Shown one piece after another: positions 35,971 to 44,963 of a stretch of DNA of 64,000 bases. A program made the translations under genes and the position numbers. Every line of letters begins with the position of its first letter. Position 1 is the stretch's first letter. Location: the NCBI RefSeq assembly GCF_030499575.1, contig NZ_JASTLC010000001.1, positions 124,001 through 188,000 of the forward strand, read 5' to 3'. Under the pieces are notes generated by a model. That model worked only from the letters and a program-made list of their open reading frames with translations. It was not told the origin of the DNA and did not search any database. The DNA is from Streptomyces sp. DG2A-72. Its GTDB lineage: Bacteria; Actinomycetota; Actinomycetes; Streptomycetales; Streptomycetaceae.

Positions 35971-36146
35971 GCCCCTGCGCCGCAGGCCCGAGCGGTCCCC
36001 GTCCGCCGAGGACGTGACCGCCCACCGGCCTCCTCACCCCGCTCCACCCACCCCCCCGCCTCCCCCTCGCTCCCCCCGCATCACGCCACAGCTCCCCCGC
36101 CCCCCGCACCCCCGCGCACCACCCGCACCGAAAGGGACGCCCAACC
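35971..36146. other. C-rich spacer between permease and binding-protein genes
   Basis: The 176-base gap holds a tract of C-runs at about 36043-36120 (G-runs on the minus strand). A ribosome site AAAGGG lies just before the binding-protein ATG. The tract may slow transcription or fold as a G-quadruplex on the minus strand, which is inference. Confidence 0.5.
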
Positions 36147-37496
36147 ATGTCCGCATCCTCCAAAAGAGTCCTGGCCGCCACCGCCACCAGCGCACTCCTG
36201 CTCTGCCTCACCACCGCTTGCGGCTCGTCCGGCTCGGACACCTCCTCGTCCGGAGGTACCGTCACCCTGCGGTACGCCATGTGGGACGCGGTGCAGGAGC
36301 CGGCGCTGAAGAAGTCGATCGCCGTGTTCGAGAAGCAGCACCCGAACATCAAGGTCAAGATCGAGCTGAACGCGTGGGCGCAGTACTGGAGCAAGCTGCA
36401 GACCCAGATGGCCGGCCGCACCGCGCCCGACGTCTTCTGGGACCACGTGGCGTACTTCCCGCAGTTCGCCCAGCAGGGCGTGCTCACCGACCTCACCCCG
36501 TACATCAAGGCCGACAAGCTGAACACGTCCGTCTACGACGCCAAGCTCCTGGCGGGCTGGCAGCAGGACGGCAAGCAGTACGGCCTGCCCAAGGACTGGG
36601 ACACCATCGCCCAGGTCTACAACAAGACCATGCTCAAGAAGGCGGGGCTGACGCAGGACGAGCTGGGCAGCCTGTCCTGGAACACCACCGACGGCGGCAG
36701 CTTCGTCAAGGCCCTGCAGAAGCTGACCGTCGACGTCAACGGCAAGCACCCGAACGAGAAGGGCTTCGACAGCAAGCACGTCAAGCAGTACGGTCTCGCG
36801 CTCGGGTCGTCAAACGGCCAGACGGACTGGTGGAACGCGGCCACGCAGAACGGCTGCAAGCTCCAGGACAAGGCGTGGGGCAAGTGGACGATCAACCAGC
36901 CCTCCTGCGTGGAGGCCATCCAGTTCATACGGGATCTGCGGCTGAAGTACCACGTCGCGGTACCGGCCTCCGTCACCAACACGCCCAACGGGGCGTCCCT
37001 GCCGCAGGTCATGGCCCGTAAGCAGGCGGCCGTGGTGTGGGACGGCAGCTGGGACCTCAACGCCTACCAGAGCTCGATGAAGGGCAACTTCGGCGTCGCC
37101 GAGCTGCCCAGTGGCCCGGTCGGGAAGGGCACGGTGTACAACGGGCTCAGCAACGCCCTGTACGCGGGCAGCAAGCACCCGAAGGAGGCGTGGGAACTGG
37201 TGAAGTGGCTCGGGTCGGAGGAATCCCAGAAGATCATCGTCTCCGAGGGGTCGGTGTGGCCGGGCATTCCCACGCTCAACAAGGACTACGTGGCCGTGTG
37301 GAAGCAGCGGGGCGTGGACGTCAGCGCCTTCTCCAAGGAGGCCGAGGGCACGACCGTCGGGTATCCGCTGACCACGTCCTCGGCGACGTACAACGTCAAG
37401 GTGCAGGACGCCTTCAACCAGGTGTGGCTGGGCCAGCAGTCCCCCCAGGCGGCGGCGGACTCCGTCAACGAGGAGTCCAACTCGGCCGTCAAATAG
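36147..37496 (+). CDS. Sugar ABC transporter substrate-binding lipoprotein
   Basis: A 449-residue extracellular binding protein of the SBP_bac_1 family. Signal peptide AATATSALLLCLTTACGSSG contains the lipobox TTAC with lipidated cysteine at about residue 25. The mature protein begins with VTLRYAMWDAVQEPALKKSI, carries NGLPKDW-type ligand segments (YGLPKDWDTIAQVYNKTMLK) and has aromatic residues in the hinge and C-lobe. It should select the sugar for the two permeases at 34139 and 35137. The neighbouring GH36 gene suggests an alpha-galactoside or related galacto-oligosaccharide. GAAAGGGA precedes the ATG. Confidence 0.93.
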   Translation: MSASSKRVLAATATSALLLCLTTACGSSGSDTSSSGGTVTLRYAMWDAVQEPALKKSIAVFEKQHPNIKVKIELNAWAQYWSKLQTQMAGRTAPDVFWDHVAYFPQFAQQGVLTDLTPYIKADKLNTSVYDAKLLAGWQQDGKQYGLPKDWDTIAQVYNKTMLKKAGLTQDELGSLSWNTTDGGSFVKALQKLTVDVNGKHPNEKGFDSKHVKQYGLALGSSNGQTDWWNAATQNGCKLQDKAWGKWTINQPSCVEAIQFIRDLRLKYHVAVPASVTNTPNGASLPQVMARKQAAVVWDGSWDLNAYQSSMKGNFGVAELPSGPVGKGTVYNGLSNALYAGSKHPKEAWELVKWLGSEESQKIIVSEGSVWPGIPTLNKDYVAVWKQRGVDVSAFSKEAEGTTVGYPLTTSSATYNVKVQDAFNQVWLGQQSPQAAADSVNEESNSAVK

Positions 37497-37549
37497 GCAG
37501 CGGCGGCAGCAGTCGCCACGACCGACGATCCACCAGGAGTCCAACGGAC

Positions 37550-38632
37550 ATGCAGAACCACACCCCGGCCCGCCGTGACGAGGAGCCGTCCCAGGACGGC
37601 GCCGACCGGCAGCGGTCCGTCAGCATCTTCGACGTCGCCAAGGCGGCCGGGGTGTCCCACCAGACCGTCTCGCGGGTGGTCAACGGCAGCCCCAAGGTCA
37701 GGAAGGCCACCCGGGAACGGGTGCTGCAGGTCATCGACGAACTCGGTTACAAGCCCAACCGGCTCGCCCGGGCACTGGCCGGGGGAGTGGTGCGCTCGGT
37801 CACCGTGCTCACCTCGGACACCATCCTGTACGGCGCCTCTCTCGCCCTGCGGGGTATAGAGGAGGCGGCCCGCGCGGCGGACTTCGCCGTGTCGGTCAGC
37901 GTCCTGGACGAGAACTCCCCGTTGACGCCGGACGACGTCGCCGGGCGGCTCGCCCGCCCGGGAGAACCCGTCCTGGTGATCGCCTTCAACGCGCCCGGCG
38001 AACGAGTCTGGCGGGCGTTGCCCGCCGAGTTCCCCGCGGCCGCCGTGGTGGAGCGGCCGCATGAGGCCGGGCAGCCGGGCGGCAGGCCGGAAGCCTGGCT
38101 CGACGACCGGGCGGCCGCGGCCCAGGCCACCCGGTACCTGCTCGGCCTCGGCCACCGCACCGTCCACTACATGACGATCCCGTCCTCGACGACCAGGGTC
38201 GGGCAGCGCGCCGAGGGCTGGCGCGACACGCTCAGCGCCGCCGGTCGTCCCGTACCCGAGCCGCTGGAAGGCGGCTGGAGCCCGCGATCCGGGTATCTGG
38301 CCGCTCGCAGCGTGGTCGCCGACCTGCAGGTCACCGCCGTGCTGTGCGGCAACGACGATCTCGCGCTCGGTGTTCTGCGGGCGGCCCGGGAGGCGGGCCG
38401 TGAGGTGCCGGGCGACCTCAGTGTCATGGGCTTCGACGACGCGCCGTACGCGGCGTACACCCATCCCACCCTGACCACCGTCCGGCTGGACTTCGAAGGC
38501 CTGGGGCGGGGCGCCTTCGGGATGCTGCACCGGCTGCTCGACCCGGACAACGCCCCGGCGCCCGCTCTGTGGGCCGAACCGGAACTGATCGTCCGGGAGA
38601 GCACCGGCCCGGCGCCGCACCGGCCCGCCTGA
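37550..38632 (+). CDS. LacI-family transcriptional repressor
   Basis: A 360-residue LacI/GalR repressor. The headpiece reads VSIFDVAKAAGVSHQTVSRV, then VNGSPKVRKATRERVLQVID and GYKPNRLARALA with the hinge-helix leucine. The periplasmic-binding-like core includes SVTVLTSDTILYGASLALRG and FCGNDDLALG-type text (AVLCGNDDLALGVLRAAREA), and ends with MGFDDAPYAAYTHPTLTTVR. It lies 53 bases after the binding-protein gene and before two glycosidase genes. Three LacI-type palindromes at 33994, 34136 and 38695 are its likely sites, so it should repress transporter and enzymes until the imported sugar binds. Confidence 0.94.
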   Translation: MQNHTPARRDEEPSQDGADRQRSVSIFDVAKAAGVSHQTVSRVVNGSPKVRKATRERVLQVIDELGYKPNRLARALAGGVVRSVTVLTSDTILYGASLALRGIEEAARAADFAVSVSVLDENSPLTPDDVAGRLARPGEPVLVIAFNAPGERVWRALPAEFPAAAVVERPHEAGQPGGRPEAWLDDRAAAAQATRYLLGLGHRTVHYMTIPSSTTRVGQRAEGWRDTLSAAGRPVPEPLEGGWSPRSGYLAARSVVADLQVTAVLCGNDDLALGVLRAAREAGREVPGDLSVMGFDDAPYAAYTHPTLTTVRLDFEGLGRGAFGMLHRLLDPDNAPAPALWAEPELIVRESTGPAPHRPA

Positions 38633-38694
38633 CCGCCCCTGCTCCCCGGGGCCCTCCTGTTTCCCCCAACACCCCTACCGCTCCGTCCGCGGGG

Positions 38695-38712
38695 GATGTG
38701 AGCGATAACATC
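38695..38712 (+). promoter_or_regulatory. LacI-type operator upstream of the secreted glycosidase
   Basis: GATGTGAGCGATAACATC is an imperfect 18-base palindrome sharing TGT-GAGCGATA-ACA with the site at 33994. It lies 57 bases before the hydrolase start and 63 bases after the repressor stop. Confidence 0.75.
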
Positions 38713-38768
38713 CCGGTTCCCCCGATCCGTCCTTCCGCAGTGCCGCGGGAGGAGAAAGCCAGGTTTCC

Positions 38769-41390
38769 ATGTCCCTCGACACCCGCACCCCGGGCGCCGC
38801 GCCGCCCGGCCGAAAAAGAGCACACCTCACCAGAGCACTGCTGGCCTGCGCGGCCCTCGTAGGCACCGCCCTCGCCGTGCCCCAGACGGCAGCCGCCGCC
38901 ACCCAGACCTTCACCGTCGACCTCGGCACGACCACCGGAACCGTCCTGCGCGGCTCGAACGGCGCGCTCTACGGACAGAGCGACGACGGCGTCCCCAGCG
39001 ACAACCTGCTGGCGCCCCTGAAGCTCACCACCGGATCGCAGAAGCCCCCGAACGGTGCCCAGCACCCCAACGGAGACATCCTGGAAGTGGCCCCGTCGTT
39101 CTTCCGCAACGGCGGCGGCACGATGTACACCAACATCCAGGACATGTACTCGGACTGGCCGTACCAGAACCTCGGCCTCAGCGACTACCTCACCAAGGTC
39201 GACAGCGCGGTCAACGCGATCAAGGGGACCTCGTACGCCGACAAGGTCGTCTTCGTCCCCTTCAACGAGCCCGACGGCATCTGGTATACCGGCATCAAGA
39301 GCGGCGACGCCACCGTCTACCAGAACGCCCTGAACAAGTTCAACTCCGACTGGAGCACCGTCTATAACCGGATCCGGAGCATCATCCCCGGCGCCAAGAT
39401 AGGCGGGCCCAACACCGCCGCCTGGAACAGCAAGTTCTTCGGCGACTTCCTGACCTACGCCAAGTCCAAGAACCAGCTGCCGGACGTGTTCACCTGGCAC
39501 GAGCTCGGCCCCGGCTCCCTCGCCTCCTACCGCGGTCACTACGCCACGTACCGCTCCTTGGAGAGCGCCCGCGGCATCAGCCCGATCACGGTCAACATCG
39601 ACGAGTACGCCAACCGGCGCGACCTGTCCGTGCCCGGCCAGATGGTGCAGTGGGCGACGATGTTCGAGGACACCAAGGTCTACGCCCAGCAGCCCTATTG
39701 GGACGCGGCCGGCAACATGGACGGCAACACGGCCCTCACCAACAGCCCCAACGGCACGTGGTGGTTCTGGCGCTGGTACGCCGGAATGACCGGGCAGACC
39801 GTCAAGGCGACCCCGCCGCAGCCCAGCGTCCAGGACACCCTCCAGGGCATGGCCTCGCTGGACACCGGCCGCAAGCAGGCCCAGGTGGTCCTCGGCGGAT
39901 CCGCCACCGACACCGACGTGGTGATCAACAACATCCCGAGCACCACCTTCGGCAGCAAGGTCGAGGTCACCGTGCAGGCCCTGGACTGGTCCGGCTACGA
40001 CGGTGTGTCCGCGCCGCCGCAGACCATCTCCCGCGCCGCCTTCACCCCCTCCAGCGGGTCCATCACCGTTCCGCTGACCGGCCTGAACCGCATGTCGGCC
40101 TACCGCATCACGGTCACCCCGAACGGCGGCGGCACCGCCGCCACGCCCAGCGTGCCGCAGAGCTCCTCGTACGAGGCCGAGAACGGCACCATCACCAGCG
40201 GCACGATCACCACCGAGGGCAACGGCGCCAACTACAACGAGTCCCAGAAGTACGCGGCCTCCGGCGCCAAGGACGTCACCGGCCTCAGCTCGGCGACCAG
40301 CAAGGTCGACTTCGCGGTGAGCGCTCCGTCCTCCGGCACGTACAACCTGCGGATCTTCTACGGCAACCAGACCGGTACCCCGGCCCAGCAGGCGCTGCGG
40401 ATCGACGGCGCCGGCCCGAAGTTCGTCACCTACCCGTCCACCCTGAACTCCCAGTACCGCTCCACGGTCACCGTCCCGGTGACGCTGAGCGCGGGCAGCC
40501 ACACCATCTCCCTCGCCAAGTCCGACGCCACCCTGGGCACCGGCGTGGGTGACGTGACCCTCGACAAGATCGATCTGACGGCCGCGCAGAGCAACCCGGA
40601 GACGCTGTACGAGGCCACGTTCGCCGACACCAGCGGCACCCCCGGCTGGTCGTACGGGGACGTGGGCGAGGCCGGGACCGGCGCCGTCGTCCTGGACTCC
40701 GGCGACAGCACCACGTTCGACGCCTACGCGCCCACCAACGGCTACTACACGGTGAAGACCGCCTACGCCTCCACGGGCGGGACGGCCGCCCTGGCCCTGA
40801 ACGGCACCACCGTCGCCACCCTGGCCAACTCCAGCGGCACGGCGGCCACCGCGAGCAACCGCCTCTACCTGGTGGCCGGCATCAACCGGATCAAGGTCAG
40901 CCCGAACACCGGCGCCACGGTCACCCTGCGGAACCTGAAGGTGGCCGGCTCGGGTGACACCACCGGCGTCACCAAGATCGAGGCCGAGAGCGGCACCCTG
41001 GCCGGCGCGGCCAAGATCCAGTCGGACGTGTGGAGCTCCGGCGGCAAGAACGTCGGCTACATCGGCAACGGCAGCGCCAACACGCTGACCTTCGGCAACA
41101 TCAGCGCCCCGGCGGCAGGCCGGTACGCGGTGGTGATCCACTACGCCAACAACGACCGGTCGGGCACCGGCAGTTACAACACCAACGTCAAGTCCCGCAC
41201 CGCCCAGCTGACGGTGAACGGTGGCACCCCGGCCACATCGACCTTCCGCAACACCTACGGCTGGAGCGACTTCTGGTCGCTGGGCACCACGGTCAACCTC
41301 AACTCCGGAACCAACACCCTGAAGATCTCCAACTCCTCCTCCTACGCACCCGACATCGACTACATCGAGGTCGCCCGGGTGAACGGCTGA
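38769..41390 (+). CDS. Secreted multi-domain glycoside hydrolase, clan GH-A-like, with carbohydrate-binding modules
   Basis: An 873-residue secreted protein. A signal peptide with twin basic stretches runs to a cleavage site near residue 44 (AAAAT). Residues 50-350 look like a (beta/alpha)8 hydrolase: VVFVPFNEPDGIWY gives an Asn-Glu pair with Glu167 as likely acid/base, FTWHELGPGSLASY follows, and ITVNIDEYANRRD gives Glu279 as likely nucleophile. A beta-sandwich follows to about 450. SYEAENGTITSGTITTEGNG starts a CBM35/CBM6-like module (466-600), a second sandwich covers 604-735, and KIEAESGTLAGAAKIQ starts a third module to the end. The exact GH family and substrate are not recognised. The operator and operon context suggest a galactose- or arabinose-containing plant polysaccharide. 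Confidence 0.78.
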   Translation: MSLDTRTPGAAPPGRKRAHLTRALLACAALVGTALAVPQTAAAATQTFTVDLGTTTGTVLRGSNGALYGQSDDGVPSDNLLAPLKLTTGSQKPPNGAQHPNGDILEVAPSFFRNGGGTMYTNIQDMYSDWPYQNLGLSDYLTKVDSAVNAIKGTSYADKVVFVPFNEPDGIWYTGIKSGDATVYQNALNKFNSDWSTVYNRIRSIIPGAKIGGPNTAAWNSKFFGDFLTYAKSKNQLPDVFTWHELGPGSLASYRGHYATYRSLESARGISPITVNIDEYANRRDLSVPGQMVQWATMFEDTKVYAQQPYWDAAGNMDGNTALTNSPNGTWWFWRWYAGMTGQTVKATPPQPSVQDTLQGMASLDTGRKQAQVVLGGSATDTDVVINNIPSTTFGSKVEVTVQALDWSGYDGVSAPPQTISRAAFTPSSGSITVPLTGLNRMSAYRITVTPNGGGTAATPSVPQSSSYEAENGTITSGTITTEGNGANYNESQKYAASGAKDVTGLSSATSKVDFAVSAPSSGTYNLRIFYGNQTGTPAQQALRIDGAGPKFVTYPSTLNSQYRSTVTVPVTLSAGSHTISLAKSDATLGTGVGDVTLDKIDLTAAQSNPETLYEATFADTSGTPGWSYGDVGEAGTGAVVLDSGDSTTFDAYAPTNGYYTVKTAYASTGGTAALALNGTTVATLANSSGTAATASNRLYLVAGINRIKVSPNTGATVTLRNLKVAGSGDTTGVTKIEAESGTLAGAAKIQSDVWSSGGKNVGYIGNGSANTLTFGNISAPAAGRYAVVIHYANNDRSGTGSYNTNVKSRTAQLTVNGGTPATSTFRNTYGWSDFWSLGTTVNLNSGTNTLKISNSSSYAPDIDYIEVARVNG

Positions 41391-41490
41391 CCGTTCCCCT
41401 CCCAGGGCCGCCGCCGAGCCAGGCGGCGGCCCTCCTCCCCGCGTGCCGCCGCACGTTCTCGCCGCGACCGCCACAGCCCGAAAGGCCGCC

Positions 41491-43623
41491 ATGCCGAACA
41501 TCGCCCACGACCCCGAGCACCGGCTGTGGGTCCTGTCCGGACCCGGCTCCAGCTACGTGCTGCACCTCGACGACGCAGACCGACTGCGCGGCCTGCACTG
41601 GGGCCCCCGCCTCACCCTCGAACAGGCCGTCTCCCTGCTGCGCTACCCGGAGCCCGGCCGCCGTTCCTTCGAGGACCCCGCCGACGGCACCCTGGACCTC
41701 GACACCGCCGGAGCCATGCGCTACGCCCACGCGGGCGTCCAGGTCCGCTTCCCCGACGGCGTGCGCGACCTCGAACCGCGGCCGGCCGGCCAGGAGGTGC
41801 TCCACCACGAGGACGGCACGGAGCTGGTGCTGCGGTTCACCGACCGGCACTACCCGCTCACCATCGAGGCCCACTACCGCCTGCGCACCGACACCGATGT
41901 CATCGAACGCCACCTCGTCCTGCGTCACACCGGCACCGGGACCGACGGCGCGATCACGATCGTCCGCGCCGACTCCGCCACCTGGGTGCTGCCCAGGCTC
42001 GGCGAGTACCGCCTGAGCCAGGTGCGGGGGCAGTGGAACGCCGAGACGCAGCTGAACCGGACACCGCTGCCGTACGGCGAGACCCTCCTCACCAGCCGCC
42101 GCGGCACCACCGGACACCAGACCAACCCCTGGGCCATGATCGACGACGGTGGAACCGACGAAGACCACGGCGCCGTCTGGTCCTGCGCGCTCGCCTGGAG
42201 CGGCAGCTGGCGGCTGACCGCCCAGCGGATGCCCGCCGAACGGGTCACCGTGTCCGCGGGCTTCGGCCACGACCCGGTCACCTGGGAACTGCCGCCGGGC
42301 GAGGAGCTGGCCACCCCGGTCTGCGCGGGCGCGTACACCGAGGGCGGCTTCGGAGCCGCGTCCCGGCTGTGGCACCGGCACGTCCTGGACCATGTGCTGC
42401 CGCACCCGGGAGAGCTGCGGCCGGTGCTCTACAACTCCTGGGAGGCCACCGAGTTCGACATCGAGGTGAACGGGCAGATCGCGCTGGCCGAGAAGGCCGC
42501 GACGCTCGGGGTCGAGCTGTTCGTGATGGACGACGGCTGGTTCGGGGCGCGCACCCACGACGCCGCCGGCCTCGGCGACTGGACCCCCAACCCCGACCGC
42601 TTCCCCGACGGCCTCACCCCCCTCATCGACCGGGTGCACGACCTCGGTATGCGGTTCGGGCTGTGGGTCGAACCCGAGATGGTCAACCCCGACAGCGACC
42701 TCTACCGCGACCACCCCGACTGGGTGCTGCACCACCCGCACCGCCGCCGCACCGAACACCGCAACCAGCTGGTGCTCAACCTCGCCCGCCCCGACGTGGC
42801 CGCCTGGCTGCACGGCCGGCTCGACGAACTGCTGTCGAAGAACGCCATCGACTTCCTCAAGTGGGACATGAACCGCCCCTTCTCCGAGGCCGGATGGCCC
42901 GACGCGGACGGTGACCCCGACCGGCTGTGGATCGACCACGTGCGCGGCCTCTACGCCCTGCTCGACCGGCTGCGCGCCGACCACCCGGGGCTGCGCATCG
43001 AGTCGTGCAGCAGCGGCGGAGGCCGCCTGGACCTCGGCATCCTCGCCCGCACCGACCAGGTGTGGACCTCCGACAACACCGACGCGCTGGACCGCATCGG
43101 GATCCAGCACGGCTTCTCCCAGCTCTACCCGGCCCAAGTCATGGGCGCCTGGGTCACCGACAGCCCCAACCCCTACACCGGGCGCAGCGTGCCCCTCGAC
43201 TTCCGTTTCCACGTCGCCATGAACGGTGTCATGGGCATCGGCGGCGACCTGAACCGGTGGAGCGAGGCGGAACTGGCCCGCACGGCCGAACTCGTCACGG
43301 TGTACAAGCGCGTACGGCACCTCGTCCAGCTCGGCGAGCAGCACCGGCTGCGACCCTCCGGGGACGGGGAGCTCAGCGCGGTGCAGTACCTCTCCCCCGA
43401 CGGCCGGGAAGCCGCGGTGATCGCCCTGCGACGGTCACGGCGCTACGGACACCACGACCCGGCCCTGCCGCTGCGCGCACTCGACCCCGCGGCCCGCTAC
43501 CGCGACACGGACACCGGCACCGTGCACCACGGCGCCGTCCTGCTCAGCCACGGTCTGCCTCTCGGCCTCGCCGCGGACGACTACGCCAGTGCACTCGTCC
43601 ACCTCGTCCGTGAGCCGGCCTGA
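41491..43623 (+). CDS. Alpha-galactosidase, GH36
   Basis: A 710-residue GH36 enzyme that would release terminal alpha-galactose from raffinose-type or galactomannan oligosaccharides, most likely in the cytosol since no signal peptide is present. The N-terminal beta-supersandwich is followed by the barrel: YNSWEATEFDIEVNGQ, LFVMDDGWFGARTHDAAGLG, WVEPEMVNP and FLKWDMNRPF with nucleophile Asp459. SCSSGGGRLDLGIL follows, then WTSDNTDALDRI with acid/base Asp528. The length is normal for the family. I start at ATG 41491 after GAAAGG; the open frame begins 48 bases earlier. It follows the secreted hydrolase by 100 bases and ends in a strong terminator. Confidence 0.95.
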   Translation: MPNIAHDPEHRLWVLSGPGSSYVLHLDDADRLRGLHWGPRLTLEQAVSLLRYPEPGRRSFEDPADGTLDLDTAGAMRYAHAGVQVRFPDGVRDLEPRPAGQEVLHHEDGTELVLRFTDRHYPLTIEAHYRLRTDTDVIERHLVLRHTGTGTDGAITIVRADSATWVLPRLGEYRLSQVRGQWNAETQLNRTPLPYGETLLTSRRGTTGHQTNPWAMIDDGGTDEDHGAVWSCALAWSGSWRLTAQRMPAERVTVSAGFGHDPVTWELPPGEELATPVCAGAYTEGGFGAASRLWHRHVLDHVLPHPGELRPVLYNSWEATEFDIEVNGQIALAEKAATLGVELFVMDDGWFGARTHDAAGLGDWTPNPDRFPDGLTPLIDRVHDLGMRFGLWVEPEMVNPDSDLYRDHPDWVLHHPHRRRTEHRNQLVLNLARPDVAAWLHGRLDELLSKNAIDFLKWDMNRPFSEAGWPDADGDPDRLWIDHVRGLYALLDRLRADHPGLRIESCSSGGGRLDLGILARTDQVWTSDNTDALDRIGIQHGFSQLYPAQVMGAWVTDSPNPYTGRSVPLDFRFHVAMNGVMGIGGDLNRWSEAELARTAELVTVYKRVRHLVQLGEQHRLRPSGDGELSAVQYLSPDGREAAVIALRRSRRYGHHDPALPLRALDPAARYRDTDTGTVHHGAVLLSHGLPLGLAADDYASALVHLVREPA

Positions 43624-43663
43624 CGACGGCGTGTCACCTCGACCGTGTCAGCGATCGAGTCCG

Positions 43664-43693
43664 GTCCGGCCCGCCCACACGGCCGGGCCGGAC
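43664..43693 (+). terminator. Terminator of the glycosidase operon
   Basis: GTCCGGCCCG at 43664-43673 pairs with CGGGCCGGAC at 43684-43693 around a 10-base loop and is followed by GAAAAAG. A second G/C hairpin follows directly. Confidence 0.75.
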
Positions 43694-43722
43694 GAAAAAG
43701 GCCCGCCGCGGGCGGGCGCGGT

Positions 43723-44160
43723 TCAGGAAGCGTCGTCGAACCGGACGTCCTGCGTCGCCGTCACCCCTGCCTTGCGGCCGGGCGCCGACTGGTGGCGCCA
43801 GTAGAGGTTGGTGTGCGCGATGACCTGCTCCGGCGGCGGCGCGCCCCACGCGCTGTTGTCCGGGGCGGTGTGGGCGTCGGCGACGAGTGTCACGTCGTAA
43901 CGGCGCACGAAGGCGCCGTGGATCGTGGAGCGTATGCAGGCGTCCGTTTCCGCAGCGCCGTAGGACTTGTGCACCAGCGGCTCCGACTCCCGGCGGGACA
44001 ACTCGCTGACGTACTCCCAGGCTTCGCTCTCCTTCTCCAGCCCGTCGTCGAAGTCCTGCACCAGACGACCGGGACGCCCTCCTCGCGGGCCGGCCGACGA
44101 GGCCGGCGATGCTCGCGACGACCTCGTCGCGCTGGTGGGCCCCGGCGACGACACCCTTCT
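43723..44160 (-). pseudogene. Isochorismatase-family cysteine hydrolase, truncated with internal deletion
   Basis: The C-terminal part is clear: TDACIRSTIHGAFVRRYDVT with the catalytic Cys, LVADAHTAPDNSAWGAPPPE and QVIAHTNLYW. Upstream, FDDGLEKESEAWEYVSEL runs to PLVHKSYG and is joined directly to AAETDACI, so about 30 residues carrying the catalytic Lys region are deleted. A frameshift near 44090 puts GVVAGAHQRDEVVASIAGLV in another frame, and the N-terminal catalytic Asp region is cut off by an IS5 fragment. Confidence 0.75.
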
Positions 44161-44759
44161 GCTGCCGACGAGTAACAACCGGTGTGGCCGGTGGCGGAAC
44201 CACCGGCAGGTGATCAACGGGATCGTCCATCGGCTCAGTACTGGCTGCCAGTGGCGCGAGCTGCCCGGGCGCTTCGGCCCTTGGCAGACCGTTCATAAGC
44301 GGCACATGTTGTGGTCGACTGGAACATAAACGTCGACTCCACCTCGGCGCGTGCCCACCATCATGCCGCCGGAGCTCCGAAGGCTTCGCCACCGGCACTG
44401 TCCGTTGCTGAAAAGGAGGCCGCAAAAAGATCAGTTCACACGCGCGCGCTTGCGCCTGCGTCCGTTCCTGGAGGAGGCGGTGCGACAGGCGAAGCTCTCG
44501 GTCGGTCGGCGCGGACAAGGCGTACAGCAACCGTCAGGATCGCTCCTACCTGCGAAGGCGTGGTATCCGGCACGTGATCCCGGAGAAGCGGGATCAGGCT
44601 GTCCGCCGCCTGCGCAGGGGCTCGCGCGGCGGACGGCCTCCCGGCCTCGACAAGGACCGCTACAAGAAACGCAACACCGTCGAGCGGGCGATCAACAAGC
44701 TCAAGCAGTTCAGAGCTGTCGCCACGCGGTATGACTGTGAGGATGTGTGGGTGCCGCCT

Positions 44760-44910
44760 CGGGCGGTGGTCTGGCCCGCGATACGACTGGCCTTGGTGCC
44801 TTGAGTTTGATCTGCCGACCGCTGTCTGAGGCGGCGCAAGCTGCCGCCGGACCGGGGGGCGTGTCCCGATAGGGGCCTTCGCGACAGGCACCGTCACAGT
44901 CCTGACCGCC
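44760..44910 (+). ncRNA. Candidate bridge RNA of the IS110 element
   Basis: Within the left end, ATAGGGGCCT at 44869-44878 matches the right-end sequence ATAGGGGCAT at 46073-46082 in nine of ten bases, and TCACAGTC at 44894-44901 is the exact complement of the left border GACTGTGA at 44733-44740. This order is what a donor-binding loop needs. Upstream, GCGATACGACTG at 44778-44789 resembles the left target/border GCGGTATGACTG (10 of 12). The RNA ends are not determined. The matches are direct; the function follows the known IS110 mechanism. Confidence 0.55.
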
Positions 44911-44963
44911 GCACTCGGCCCGGCGTCGGCCGGTGTTCCCGAGGCGTCAGGAGACAGTCGACC

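Noticed and set aside
38424..41501. A 1025-codon open frame antisense to the secreted glycosidase
   Set aside because: It mirrors the GH gene in the complementary high-GC frame. Its translation is Gly/Val/Arg-rich with no domain, while the plus strand has a signal peptide and catalytic motifs.
41299..43344. A 681-codon antisense frame over the GH36 gene
   Set aside because: The same composition effect; all GH36 motifs lie on the plus strand.
44760..44910. A convincing right target guide in the candidate bridge RNA
   Set aside because: Only CTTG at 44792 or 44800 complements CAAG at 46083. Four bases are too few to claim, so only the donor guides and the left target match are reported.
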